In this document: positions 1 to 8,388 of the stretch, in pieces
Position numbering within the stretch: position 1 is the stretch's first letter
Layout: each line of letters opens with the position of its first letter
NCBI GenBank assembly: GCA_016712045.1
Contig: JADJRV010000030.1
Span: forward strand, 42,501 to 70,526
DNA from: Chloracidobacterium sp.
GTDB taxonomy: Bacteria; Acidobacteriota; Blastocatellia; Pyrinomonadales; Pyrinomonadaceae
Direction of reading: 5' to 3'
Length of the DNA: 28,026 nt
Notes under the pieces: model-generated
Database searches by the model: none
What the model was told of the DNA's origin: nothing
The model's input: the letters and a program-made list of their open reading frames with translations, nothing else
Made by a program: the position numbers and the translations under genes

Positions 1-740
1 TCATCTGTGAATGTGGTCATGGTCGAAAACGTGCCGCCCGCCGTTGCAAGTCTCGACGCTGCCGCAAAGCCATAGCAGCCCGGATCGAGATCGTCGCAGG
101 GAACCCTAACGCCGCTGATATTGGCACGCTCCCGAAACGCATTGGTGTAGCCGGTAAGGACACCGGTGCCAAAGCTACGCACGGCAGAGCCCGTAAGTTG
201 CCGCCTCCCCACAAATCCCGCAATGAAGATCGCCGACGCAGTTTGTGCGTTGGCAGAGCCGGAATTCAGTTGAAAACCGGTCGCATTATCCGCGTCAGTG
301 GTACCGAAATCCGTTGCGGCGGCAATAAAAGGATCGAGCGCATTTACGCCGCTGAACTCATAGATCTGCAGGGCAATATTTGCGTCAGGGTTTGAAATGT
401 GAATAAAAGAAAATGTCGGAGACTGATCTAAACCCGCGATCCTATAAAAGATCGCTTCAGACGGTATTTGGGCCAAGTCATTGGTCTTAGCCCGGATTAT
501 CGCGGTTGACCACCCCGCCGCCGCCAGGTTACCCGTAACATCCCCCGCCGCTATCGCGACAAGTAGGTTTCCCTGCGTCGGAGGAGAGGGCAGAGAAATG
601 GCTGTCACGTTTCTACCGTTAATGGAAGACGTGGGCCCTTGGTCCGCGTGCTGTACGAGAACAATAGCCCCATACACCTGTGAGGTCCACAAGAAGATCG
701 CCCAAAACCCAACAAATGATGTGATCTTTATCGAACGCAT
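1..740 (-). CDS. Secreted protein of unknown function (3' end outside window)
   Basis: An open frame of 246 codons starts at the ATG at 740 and runs off the left edge without a stop. It begins MRSIKITSFVGFWAIFLWTS and continues to a VYGA-type signal peptidase site, so residues 1 to about 25 look like a Sec signal peptide. The mature part is rich in small and beta-prone residues (for example GNLLVAIAAGDVTGNL, then LQIYEFSGVNALDP), suggesting an extracellular beta-sandwich, but I recognise no named family. The start lies 4 bases after the stop of the lamin-tail gene, so the two are probably co-transcribed. No frame break is visible. The secretion call is firmer than any function. Confidence 0.72.
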   Translation of the reverse strand, partial: MRSIKITSFVGFWAIFLWTSQVYGAIVLVQHADQGPTSSINGRNVTAISLPSPPTQGNLLVAIAAGDVTGNLAAAGWSTAIIRAKTNDLAQIPSEAIFYRIAGLDQSPTFSFIHISNPDANIALQIYEFSGVNALDPFIAAATDFGTTDADNATGFQLNSGSANAQTASAIFIAGFVGRRQLTGSAVRSFGTGVLTGYTNAFRERANISGVRVPCDDLDPGCYGFAAASRLATAGGTFSTMTTFTD

Positions 741-744
741 TTCT

Positions 745-1882
745 CTACGGCAAAACCTCAATCATGAAGTTAAATCTCGGATCGCCCTCCTTCTCAACGC
801 CAAGCAGAAAATTCACGTAGATTGAGGAGCCCGGCGGTATTGGCGTCCCAAGAGTCACTACACCCACCGAAGCAGATGAATTATGACCGCCACCGAACCC
901 CGATGGATTGTCAAGCGTCAGGCCAAATACGCTAACGACCGTTGTTCCCCCACCTGATCGATGACGTTAAGCACCATGTCGTTGGACGAAGCAGCCGGAG
1001 GTCGGCGGCACTGGTTGGCCCCCAAAGTTGACAGATCGACGATGCGAAACCGCATTCGCGTGACATTAGCTCCGGTGTTGTTCGTTATCTTTCGGCGAAG
1101 CGAGATCGTACCTAAGGCACCGTTTGCTACCGCGGTCGTGCTGCGAACGCGGGCACATGGAGTTTGGCAAATCGCATCAAACACCAAGAAACTTCGATTC
1201 CGCTGGATCGGGCTGCTCAGATTCTTTGGGCTGGGATTACCCAGGTTGCCTCCCATTCCAAGGTTAACTCCCTGTGTGTTCGCATACGCGAAATCCGCGG
1301 CGTTATCATTAGTGTCCTTTGGCTCTCCGCCCGGGTCGTTGGTTTTACGATAGAATGTCTGCTGGAGATCGATCGAACTAATGGCGGGATACCCCGCACC
1401 CTCTTTGTAGAGTGTATTAGCTTCGGTGGTCGAGCCGACCGCGTCCAGTCGATTGGCCAAATTGAATGATGCCCCGCCGAGAGTATTATTGAACACCGCG
1501 ATCCCCGAATTCTCGGGAATGTTGGCAGTGTACGACGAATTTCCCGATGCGTAGCTACCGAGAGAATACGCTACAGAGTTGACGCAAAGATAGTGGCCAC
1601 CGCCGGAATGACCGTTCCATTCGGGATAATGCAACGTATTGAGCCGTTCGAACCCGCTACTGAATAGCCCTGCGACGGACTTTGGGAATTGACCGTTTGA
1701 TCGGTGCCCCAACCGTTATAGAGCTCGATAAACTCATCATTTACCCCATCTGGGCCACGAAGGCGAAATTCAGAAATGATAAGTTGTCCTGGAGTATTGG
1801 GAGCTACAACAAAAAGCAGAAACCCGGCGAGTATGCAGAGCCTGTAAAGCACCCTTGAGTTGAATGGTTTAAACATCGCCAT
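745..1882 (-). CDS. Secreted lamin-tail-domain (LTD) protein, two frame breaks
   Basis: The start ATG at 1882 has an AGGAG at 1889-1893, six bases away. Residues 1 to about 32 form a signal peptide (MAMFKPFNSRVLYRLCILAG, hydrophobic core LLFVVAP, cleavage near PGQ). The mature protein opens with LIISEFRLRGPDGVNDEFIE, the typical start of a lamin tail domain, an Ig-like fold common in bacterial surface proteins. The frame breaks near 1598-1604, where restoring one G in a G-run joins GTVIPA to GGHYLCVNSVAY, and near 945-952, where one G in a G-run joins NVIDQVG to GTTVVSVFGLTL. The restored protein ends RFNFMIEVLP at 745, about 380 residues. Both breaks are single-base deletions in homopolymers, so sequencing error is likely. 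Surface binding is inferred; no catalytic residues are visible. Confidence 0.7.
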
Positions 1883-1965
1883 CCCCGTCTCCTAATTCAG
1901 CAGTCGAATTCCGCGCCTATTTACCGAACATGGTAATTTTGCCACACCTCAGGATCATTTGTCGA

Positions 1966-2467
1966 TCAATTTAGCGACAAGCTTTTTGCATTGAGAATCA
2001 AATCAATAACTTCCCGCACAGCACCGCGACCGCCGTCGAGTTTTGTAATGTGATGGGCAGCCGCCTTTACTGCCTCGTGGGCGTCATTTACGGCCACAGC
2101 AAGCCCCACGAACGGAAACACCTCAGCATCGGGCGTATCGTCGCCAACAAACGCCGTCTCCTCCCGAAGAACGCCCGCCTCAAGGATCATTTCATTTAGG
2201 GCAGAGACCTTTTCCTTACGCCCCTGTAAGATGTACTCGATCCCGGAGCTGTTTCGCACGCATCTCGACGATCGGCGAATTTCGGCCGGATATAATAGCG
2301 GAGCGAAAACCGGCTTTGTGCCATTCGACGATTCCCTGTCCGTCGCGCGCGTGAAAAACCTTTAGCTCCTCGCCCGCCGCAGAAAAATAAAGACGGCCAT
2401 CCGTGAGGACGCCGTCACAATCCATTATCAGCAGCTTTATCCGCTTGGCCCGTTCTGTAACTGTCAT
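1966..2467 (-). CDS. kdsC: 3-deoxy-D-manno-octulosonate 8-phosphate phosphatase KdsC (one frame break)
   Basis: HAD-superfamily phosphatase that removes phosphate from Kdo-8-P, the step between KdsA and KdsB in LPS inner-core synthesis; cytoplasmic. Visible motifs are DCDGVLTDG (HAD motif I, with nucleophile and acid/base Asp), SGRNSP (motif II) and GDDTPD (motif IV). The frame breaks at about 2245: the upstream part reads MRAKQL and the downstream part GIEYILQGRKEK, which join as in intact KdsC proteins once one surplus base is removed. Restored length is about 166 residues, normal for the family, which lacks a large cap and works as a tetramer. The start is 3 bases after the stop of the upstream small secreted protein. 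The kdsA and kdsB genes in the same block support the assignment. Confidence 0.85.
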
Positions 2468-2470
2468 AAA

Positions 2471-2974
2471 TTACGTTCCGTTGACACCGATCGACATCCT
2501 TCGCACTTTGACGCCGGGAAACTGTCCTGTAGCCTGTACAGTCTTTAAGAAATTGTTCGCCTCAGCCAAAGTGCGGCCCGCATACACGCCGATAAATGCG
2601 GTCTGCTCGGCAACGCCGGTATAATAATTAGTGCCCGTCTCGACACAGTTAAGTGCGAAAACCTTGTTATGCGGGAAAAGCTCTTGTATCGGCATACGGT
2701 CGCCTTCATCAAAAGACGGATTTTCACAATCGCCCCAATCCTTGAGCTTTACGCTTTTAAGAACGATGCCGTAAAACTTCTCCGATTCGTAAATACCAAA
2801 GTTTTTGCCGGTATCAAACGGCAGATCGAACGATTGAAAATTCTCTCGGCTCTTACACGCCGCCGTCGGATCGCCGCATACCTTGCCCAGCTTTGCTTTC
2901 TTTTGGCCAAACGCAGTTAACGCGCTGCCCAGCAAAATACACGCGATCAATAAGAAACCATATTTCATTTTCAT
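2471..2974 (-). CDS. Small secreted hypothetical protein
   Basis: A 167-residue protein with a clear signal peptide (MKMKYGFLLIACILLGSALT, cleavage near AFGQ). The mature part has four cysteines, in KVCGDP, AACKSR, DCENPS and LNCVET, which could form two disulphides in the periplasm. The C-terminal stretch FIGVYAGRTLAEANNFLKTV followed by FPGVKVRRMSIG has the beta-alpha-beta pattern of SPOR-like repeats, but the match is too weak to call. It starts 4 bases after the stop of the M1-like gene and ends 3 bases before kdsC, so it is translated within the same operon. Function unknown. Confidence 0.8.
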   Translation of the reverse strand: MKMKYGFLLIACILLGSALTAFGQKKAKLGKVCGDPTAACKSRENFQSFDLPFDTGKNFGIYESEKFYGIVLKSVKLKDWGDCENPSFDEGDRMPIQELFPHNKVFALNCVETGTNYYTGVAEQTAFIGVYAGRTLAEANNFLKTVQATGQFPGVKVRRMSIGVNGT

Positions 2975-2977
2975 AAT

Positions 2978-5236
2978 TTATCTCACTTCAAACATTTCAA
3001 CACCTGCTAATTTCCATCCGCTACCAACTTTAATTAGGCGATAGACGGCAGTTCCCGTTTCAGCATTACGAGTAAGAAGCTTTACTGTCGTATTCGTCTC
3101 GACTAGTACGGTATTAACGTCAAGCCGGTCGATCTGCACGATCTGCGTCTGCCATTGCTCCGTCGAGCCCGAAACGCCGCTCGCAAATTTCGCAACCTCC
3201 CCCGACATCACCATTGAGTCGATATCGGCTTTTCTGTTTGACGACGCGGCCTTGTCAAATTCGGCAAAGAACGACTTAACGCCCGGATCGCCTTGTGATG
3301 CGTAGCCAAGTTTGTTTCGCAGATTGCGTGCTGCGAGACTTGCACCGTAATCGGCATCGGCAAATATTGCAGCTTCGGCAAATTTTATCGCCGCATCGTT
3401 CTGATTGGATTTCGACGCGACCTCCGCAAGACCAACATTTGCCCATGCTAGACTTCTGGACGTAGGCAGCTTTTCATCGATCACTGCCTTAAATTCCCTC
3501 TCCGCATCTACATTGCGGCCCTGTGCAAGCAATGCACGTCCCAACAATGCCCGCAGATCATCAAATCTGGGCAATCCCGCAAGCAGCGTCCTAGAAGTCT
3601 TTTCGGCATTTGCAAAATCCTGCTTATCAAAATAACGCTTTGCCGCAAGCAGCGGATCGCTGTCGGTCGTCTCTCGCGGAGCAATGTCGTCCGAATACTC
3701 AGTCTGCGGATAGAGTTTGTCGGCATCGATCTCAACCCTTACGACCTTATTCGGAGATTTGAAAACAACTTCGCCAAAACTCGTTGCCTTGATCGTCGTC
3801 GTCGTCGTCAACCTCTCACCTGTCGCCGTCGTCCCTACAATGTCGATCGTAACGTCTGTGGCCCCGGTGTTTCGGAGTGCAACCTTTGTCTCTGCACCTG
3901 ATATCTGCGGCACACCCGCAAGCAGGTTCATATCCGTGACCTGGTCAAAGAAATAATCGACCAGTTCTTTATGCTCAACAAATGCCGATCTAAGCTCCGC
4001 CAACGTGAGATTGCCGTCGGCGGTATTTGTCTTTATCGTATTAGCAAACTGGACCGCACCGATGCGTTTGGCCAAGATTCGCCAGACCATCGCACCTTTA
4101 TTGGCCACCTCGGGATAATAGAAATCATCTAGCGGCGAGACCGTCGCCATCGGAGCATCGCGTTTTGAAACGGCGGCGTAGGCGGTTCGTTGACGCTGAC
4201 GTTCAATGTCGGCGACATCTTTGCCGTATTTACTTTCCAGAAACTGTGTCGCAAGATACCGCGAAAGCCCCTCGCCGATCACGCCGCTACCCTCACCTGT
4301 AACGGAAACGGCGTTGCCAAGCCACATCTTAGCGACAGACTCGGCAATGCTCATCGCCGTAAGCGAATCGACTTTAGATCTGCGAAAGACCGCTTCGTCA
4401 ACGAGAACAGTACCGCCGCTGCCGTAACCTCCACCACGACGATTCGAAACTATCCTCAACGGCACGTCTGGAGCATTTCCCAAAACGCCAGAAATATAAG
4501 TTTTTGCTTCGGACATTATCGCCGCGAGCTCAGCGCCACGCTTTTGTCCATCGGCGGCCATACCTCTTGGCAGATATACCGAAACGCCATTTTGATTCGA
4601 CACATCCCAGTTACCCGCGACAAAGTACGGCTGTCCATTCAGCTTTTGCTCAAATGTTCCGGCGGTTTCTGTTCCTGACGAAACGACCGTTGCGCCGTTC
4701 GCTGCCATTACCTTGAGCCGCACCGGAGCCGTGTCGGCTCCGCGTGTGAAATACCAACTATTCGGCGTCGGGTACCAAAACGAGAGCGGCAAAAAATGCC
4801 CACCGCCGGCCGAAAAAGCGGCAACGGCAGAGTTTTCTTTGATATTAAGCTTGTATTCGACGGCGGCGGTCAGGATCGCGTCCGGTGCGAGCGAGCCGAA
4901 TCTCATTCCGACACGCTGCAAGCTGAATGATCCAGCCTTTTCCTCCGCCTTTGTAAAATCTACTACAGCGTCATTGATCTTGATCGACGTGACCTCAGCG
5001 GCGGTCGAGATCCTTAATGTTAGCGTTCCTGCGGGAGCACTTGAGACATTCTTGATACTGAGGACGGCTCGGGCTGTTACAACTCGCGATCTTTCGTCTT
5101 GAGGCAGCGTCACGTTGAGGTCGTATTTTTGCACACGCCACGTCGCGTTCGCTGCGGTTTGGCCAGATGACGAGACGGCAAATCCGCCGCACAATACTAG
5201 GACAAAAAACGTGGTCAGTATAAATCTATTGATCAT
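2978..5236 (-). CDS. M1-aminopeptidase-like protein with degenerate active site, TPR and NTF2-like C-terminus
   Basis: I place the start at the ATG at 5236 (MINRFILTTFFVLVLCGG), which gives a clean signal peptide and a 752-residue protein. An upstream in-frame ATG at 5278 would overlap the preceding gene and bury the signal. Residues about 30-215 are beta-rich, like the M1 N-terminal domain, and about 230-450 resemble the M1 catalytic domain. Where M1 enzymes have HExxH this protein has ESVAK (299-303), followed by WLGN. The third ligand position is kept as E322 in GEGLSRYLA, at exactly the X18 spacing. Residues about 545-675 carry TPR-like helices (RYFDKQDFANAEKTSRTLL), and about 680-752 look like an NTF2/SnoaL-type domain ending YRLIKVGSGWKLAGVEMFEV. 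It is probably periplasmic and non-catalytic, perhaps binding peptides or scaffolding; that role is inferred. Confidence 0.8.
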   Translation of the reverse strand: MINRFILTTFFVLVLCGGFAVSSSGQTAANATWRVQKYDLNVTLPQDERSRVVTARAVLSIKNVSSAPAGTLTLRISTAAEVTSIKINDAVVDFTKAEEKAGSFSLQRVGMRFGSLAPDAILTAAVEYKLNIKENSAVAAFSAGGGHFLPLSFWYPTPNSWYFTRGADTAPVRLKVMAANGATVVSSGTETAGTFEQKLNGQPYFVAGNWDVSNQNGVSVYLPRGMAADGQKRGAELAAIMSEAKTYISGVLGNAPDVPLRIVSNRRGGGYGSGGTVLVDEAVFRRSKVDSLTAMSIAESVAKMWLGNAVSVTGEGSGVIGEGLSRYLATQFLESKYGKDVADIERQRQRTAYAAVSKRDAPMATVSPLDDFYYPEVANKGAMVWRILAKRIGAVQFANTIKTNTADGNLTLAELRSAFVEHKELVDYFFDQVTDMNLLAGVPQISGAETKVALRNTGATDVTIDIVGTTATGERLTTTTTIKATSFGEVVFKSPNKVVRVEIDADKLYPQTEYSDDIAPRETTDSDPLLAAKRYFDKQDFANAEKTSRTLLAGLPRFDDLRALLGRALLAQGRNVDAEREFKAVIDEKLPTSRSLAWANVGLAEVASKSNQNDAAIKFAEAAIFADADYGASLAARNLRNKLGYASQGDPGVKSFFAEFDKAASSNRKADIDSMVMSGEVAKFASGVSGSTEQWQTQIVQIDRLDVNTVLVETNTTVKLLTRNAETGTAVYRLIKVGSGWKLAGVEMFEVR

Positions 5237-5249
5237 TATGTAAAGTGCC

Positions 5250-5768
5250 TCACTCTTCGCCCTCGAGTTCGTCGGCAAATTTCTTTGGCAGCTTAATTTT
5301 TGAATGCTCGGAATAAACCTGCGTTTTATCTTTAATGTGATAGATGTTTATATTGTCGTTCTCGATATCGACAAACAAATAATACATGTTCGCACCGCAA
5401 TTATGCTGCTCACAGCCGCTTGCACGAAGAATACCGCCAACGATCTCGATCGGCGATTCGACATCCCAGTTTGCTTTCAAAGCAGCAAAATCCGGCCCCA
5501 TCAGCTTTTGAAGACGAACTTTCATCTCCGCATTTTCGAGTAGCTTTAGTTCGTAAGGGTATTTACCCTCAGCCTTTTTTAGAATGGAAATAACGCCAGG
5601 CTTTGCAGGCGTCGCTGCGGGTTTGGGCGTTTCGACAGGAGCAGTTGTCGCGGTCGGGGTCGGTTTGGCGATGTTAGCGTTGTCATTCTTGACGCCGTTC
5701 ACATATTTAGATATGTCGCATCCGAGCACGGCGACCAAACAAACGGCGATCAGCGGAATATTTTTCAT
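5250..5768 (-). CDS. Lipoprotein with Ivy-like (lysozyme inhibitor) CxxHxC motif
   Basis: A 172-residue protein starting MKNIPLIAVCLVAVLGCDIS. V-L-G-C17 fits a lipobox, so Cys17 is probably lipidated. A Thr/Pro/Ala linker spans about residues 35-57. The folded part contains LKANWDVESPIEIVGG and then SGCEQHNCGANMYYLFVD (C119, H122, C124, G125). Ivy inhibitors of c-type lysozyme have a CKPHDC loop in the same setting: a Trp upstream, a C-x-x-H-x-C-G loop, then beta strands. Ivy blocks lysozyme by inserting that His loop into the active site. Known Ivy proteins are mostly periplasmic and soluble, so lipid anchoring would be a variation. The gene lies between kdsA (9-base gap) and the M1-like gene (13-base gap). 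The lipoprotein call is firm; the Ivy call rests on the motif alone. Confidence 0.75.
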   Translation of the reverse strand: MKNIPLIAVCLVAVLGCDISKYVNGVKNDNANIAKPTPTATTAPVETPKPAATPAKPGVISILKKAEGKYPYELKLLENAEMKVRLQKLMGPDFAALKANWDVESPIEIVGGILRASGCEQHNCGANMYYLFVDIENDNINIYHIKDKTQVYSEHSKIKLPKKFADELEGEE

Positions 5769-5777
5769 CAGTATCGG

Positions 5778-6599
5778 CTATTTACCGTCGTTGACCAGCT
5801 CGTGGATCGCCTTTAATTTTGTTAGTAGCTTTTCCAAACGGCTCAGCGGCAATTGGTTTGGCCCGTCGCTCGGAGCCTTAGCGGGATTGTCGTGGACCTC
5901 CATAAAGACCGCATCGACACCGCAAGCAACACCCGCACGTGCGAAATCTTCGATGTATTCGGACTGGCCGCCCGTTGCCTTGCCAAGCCCGCCGGGCAAT
6001 TGCAGCGAATGCGTCACGTCAAAAACCACCGGCACGCCAAACGACCGCATCACCGGAAACGACCTCAGATCCACGACAAGATTGTTGTAGCCAAAGCTCG
6101 CCCCGCGTTCTGTAAGCAAAACCTTTTCGCATCCCGCAGCCTGTAATTTATCGACAATGTTCTTAGCATCCCAAGGCGAGAGGAACTGGCCTTTTTTGAC
6201 ATTGACTGCCTTACCGGTTTTTGCGGCGGCAATGAGCAGATCGGTCTGACGGCACAAAAACGCCGGGATCTGGAGCATATCCGCCACTTCGGCGACCCTG
6301 TCGGCTTGATAAGGTTCGTGAATGTCAGTTATCACCGGCACGCCGATCTCCTCTTTGACCTGAGCAAGTATCGAAAGCCCAAACTCCATCCCGTCGCCAC
6401 GAAAACTGTCGATCGAGCTGCGGTTCGCCTTGTCGAACGAAGACTTATAAACAAAACCAACGCCGACATGAGCGCATATGTCCTTGATCTCCTGAGCCAT
6501 ATACAACGCGTGCTGCGCCGATTCGACCACACAGGGCCCCAAGATGAACGATAGACCACCGTCGCCAAATTTTACATTTCCAACATCAAAAGCTTGCAT
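5778..6599 (-). CDS. kdsA: 3-deoxy-8-phosphooctulonate synthase KdsA (metal-dependent type)
   Basis: Condenses phosphoenolpyruvate and arabinose 5-phosphate to Kdo-8-P in the cytoplasm, the first committed step of Kdo synthesis. The 273-residue TIM-barrel protein shows the family signatures FILGPCVVES near the N-terminus, YKSSFDKANRSS for PEP binding, GVPVITDIHE, DVTHSLQLPGG and FMEVHDNPAKAPSDGPN. Cys23 in GPC occupies the position that is Cys in metal-dependent (Aquifex-type) KdsA and Asn in the E. coli type. The His in DVTH and the Glu and Asp in MEVHDNPAKAPSD are the other expected metal ligands. Length is close to the usual 270-285 residues and the frame is intact. pyrG lies upstream across a short inverted repeat. 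Confidence 0.96.
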   Translation of the reverse strand: MQAFDVGNVKFGDGGLSFILGPCVVESAQHALYMAQEIKDICAHVGVGFVYKSSFDKANRSSIDSFRGDGMEFGLSILAQVKEEIGVPVITDIHEPYQADRVAEVADMLQIPAFLCRQTDLLIAAAKTGKAVNVKKGQFLSPWDAKNIVDKLQAAGCEKVLLTERGASFGYNNLVVDLRSFPVMRSFGVPVVFDVTHSLQLPGGLGKATGGQSEYIEDFARAGVACGVDAVFMEVHDNPAKAPSDGPNQLPLSRLEKLLTKLKAIHELVNDGK

Positions 6600-6605
6600 A
6601 AAAAA

Positions 6606-6682
6606 TTAACCGCAGATGGACACAGATTAACACAGATAAAATCATTCCTGCATCTGCGTCTATCTGCGTTTATCTGCGGTAA
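6606..6682. repeat. Imperfect inverted repeat of GCAGAT/ACAGAT units between pyrG and kdsA
   Basis: The left arm (about 6606-6642) has ACCGCAGAT followed by two ACAGATTAA/ACAGATAAA units. The right arm (6652-6682) has ATCTGCGTCTATCTGCGTTT and ends TATCTGCGGT. The right arm's reverse complement matches the left arm apart from a few bases, so the transcript could form a long stem of about 30 pairs with a 9-base loop. The arms themselves consist of roughly 10-base tandem units. It fills almost the whole gap between the pyrG stop and the kdsA start and looks like a small dispersed intergenic element, possibly one that slows or processes the mRNA. Confidence 0.8.
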
Positions 6683-6685
6683 AAA

Positions 6686-8386
6686 CTATTCTTCGGCGGT
6701 GACCTCAGCCCTCTCAGGCACCTCGACCTGCTTGTCACTCGTTACATCATGCTCAAGATTTTCGCTCCTGAGTTTATTCTGCCACGCGGCACTGACAAAC
6801 GCGTCGAACAGCGGATGAACATCGAGTGGTTTTGATTTGTATTCCGGGTGAAACTGGCACGCGATGAAATACGGATGCACCTCACGCGGCAGCTCAACCA
6901 TTTCGACAAATTTTCCGTCCGGCGAAACTCCGCTGAAAACGAGCCCTTCTTTTTCAAGCACGTTGCGGTAGTCGGGGTTAAATTCGTAGCGGTGGCGGTG
7001 GCGTTCGCCGATCTCGGCCTGGCCGTGATAGACATCGCGGGCGAGCGAGCCGTCCTCTAATTGACACGGATAGTTACCAAGCCGCATCGTGCCGCCAAGC
7101 TCGTCAACATCGACGAGATCCCGCAGCTTAAAGATGATCGGAAACGGCGTTTCCTCGTTAAATTCGGTCGAATCGGCATCACGCAGTCCGCACATATTGC
7201 GGGCAAATTCGATACACGCCGTCTGCATACCGAGACAGATGCCAAAATACGGCGTGCCCGACCGGCGGGCGTATTTTATCGCCTTGAGCATACCGGCGAT
7301 GCCGCGTTTGCCAAATCCGCCGGGCACGAGTATCGCGTCAAAATCCTGCAGCTCGTTCTCGTAATCGTCGGTCATAAGATTTTCGGACTCGATCCAGTTG
7401 ACGTTGACGCGAAGATTATTTGCGACTCCGGCATGGGTCAAAGCCTCACGCAAAGACTTGTATGAATCCTCAAGCTCGACATATTTGCCAACGATCGCGA
7501 TACGCACGCTGCCGCCTGTCGGCTCTTTGATCGTCGAGACCAGCTCACGCCAGCTCTTGAGATCGACGGTCGGAAACCGTTCCGTAAGATGGAGATTGTG
7601 GACGATCAGGTCGTCGAGTGCCTGTTCGTGAAACGCAAGCGGTACCTCATAGATCGACGGCACATCGAGCGCCGAGATAACGGCGTTATCCTGTACATTA
7701 CAAAATAGGCCGATCTTTTTACGCAGATCCGACGGCAGAGGCCGGTCCGAACGGCATAGCAAAATATCGGGTGCGATACCGATCTCGCGTAGCTCTTTGA
7801 CGGAGTGCTGCGTCGGCTTTGTTTTCAGTTCGCCTGCGGCCGCGATATATGGGACGAGCGTTACGTGGATAAAGATCGCGTTGTTACGCCCCTCTTCGTT
7901 ACCGATCTGGCGGATCGCTTCCATAAACGGCAGCGACTCGATATCGCCAACCGTACCGCCGATCTCGACGAGTAAAACATCCGGCTCGTGCATCTCGGCG
8001 ACCTTGCGAACAGCCATCTTGATCTCGTCGGTTATGTGCGGGATGACCTGGATCGTCTTACCAAGATAATCGCCGCGGCGTTCCTTTTCGATGACAGAGA
8101 GATAAATACGGCCGCTCGTCCAGTTATTCGCCTGCGACAATTTGGCGTGCGTAAACCGCTCGTAATGCCCTAGGTCGAGATCGGTCTCGGCACCGTCGTC
8201 GGTCACAAAAACCTCGCCGTGCTGAAACGGCGACATCGTGCCCGGATCGACGTTGATATAAGGGTCGAGCTTCATCATCTGAACGCTCATGCCCCTCGCC
8301 TCAAGCAAACAGCCGATCGAACTCGCCGCCAACCCCTTACCCAAACTCGAAACCACGCCGCCTGTAACGAATATGTATTTAGTCAT
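6686..8386 (-). CDS. pyrG: CTP synthase PyrG
   Basis: Converts UTP to CTP using ATP and ammonia from glutamine; a cytosolic tetramer. The 566-residue protein has the amidoligase N-terminus (YIFVTGGVVSSLGKGLAA, P-loop-like), then EIGGTVGDIESLPF and KTKPTQHSVKELREIGI. The glutaminase domain follows from about residue 300, with the nucleophile in FGICLGMQTACIEFARN and the His/Glu of the triad in ACQFHPEYKSKP. Length is slightly above the usual 535-555 because of a charged C-terminal tail of about 25 residues. The frame is intact. The location between kdsB and kdsA is telling: CTP is the co-substrate of KdsB, and pyrG-kds clusters are a known arrangement. The start ATG at 8386 lies 2 bases after the stop of the preceding small frame, suggesting coupling. 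Confidence 0.97.
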   Translation of the reverse strand: MTKYIFVTGGVVSSLGKGLAASSIGCLLEARGMSVQMMKLDPYINVDPGTMSPFQHGEVFVTDDGAETDLDLGHYERFTHAKLSQANNWTSGRIYLSVIEKERRGDYLGKTIQVIPHITDEIKMAVRKVAEMHEPDVLLVEIGGTVGDIESLPFMEAIRQIGNEEGRNNAIFIHVTLVPYIAAAGELKTKPTQHSVKELREIGIAPDILLCRSDRPLPSDLRKKIGLFCNVQDNAVISALDVPSIYEVPLAFHEQALDDLIVHNLHLTERFPTVDLKSWRELVSTIKEPTGGSVRIAIVGKYVELEDSYKSLREALTHAGVANNLRVNVNWIESENLMTDDYENELQDFDAILVPGGFGKRGIAGMLKAIKYARRSGTPYFGICLGMQTACIEFARNMCGLRDADSTEFNEETPFPIIFKLRDLVDVDELGGTMRLGNYPCQLEDGSLARDVYHGQAEIGERHRHRYEFNPDYRNVLEKEGLVFSGVSPDGKFVEMVELPREVHPYFIACQFHPEYKSKPLDVHPLFDAFVSAAWQNKLRSENLEHDVTSDKQVEVPERAEVTAEE

Positions 8387-8388
8387 AA

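Noticed and set aside
481..825. Plus-strand frame of 114 codons
   Set aside because: It overlaps two minus-strand genes with signal peptides and family matches, and has no recognisable features of its own.
1921..1940. Small hairpin TTACC/GGTAA as a terminator between kdsC and the lamin-tail gene
   Set aside because: The stem is only 5 pairs and the T-run lies on the strand opposite to transcription.
5236..5278. Upstream ATG at 5278 as start of the M1-like protein
   Set aside because: It would overlap the lipoprotein gene by 29 bases and put 14 hydrophilic residues before the signal peptide; the ATG at 5236 fits better.
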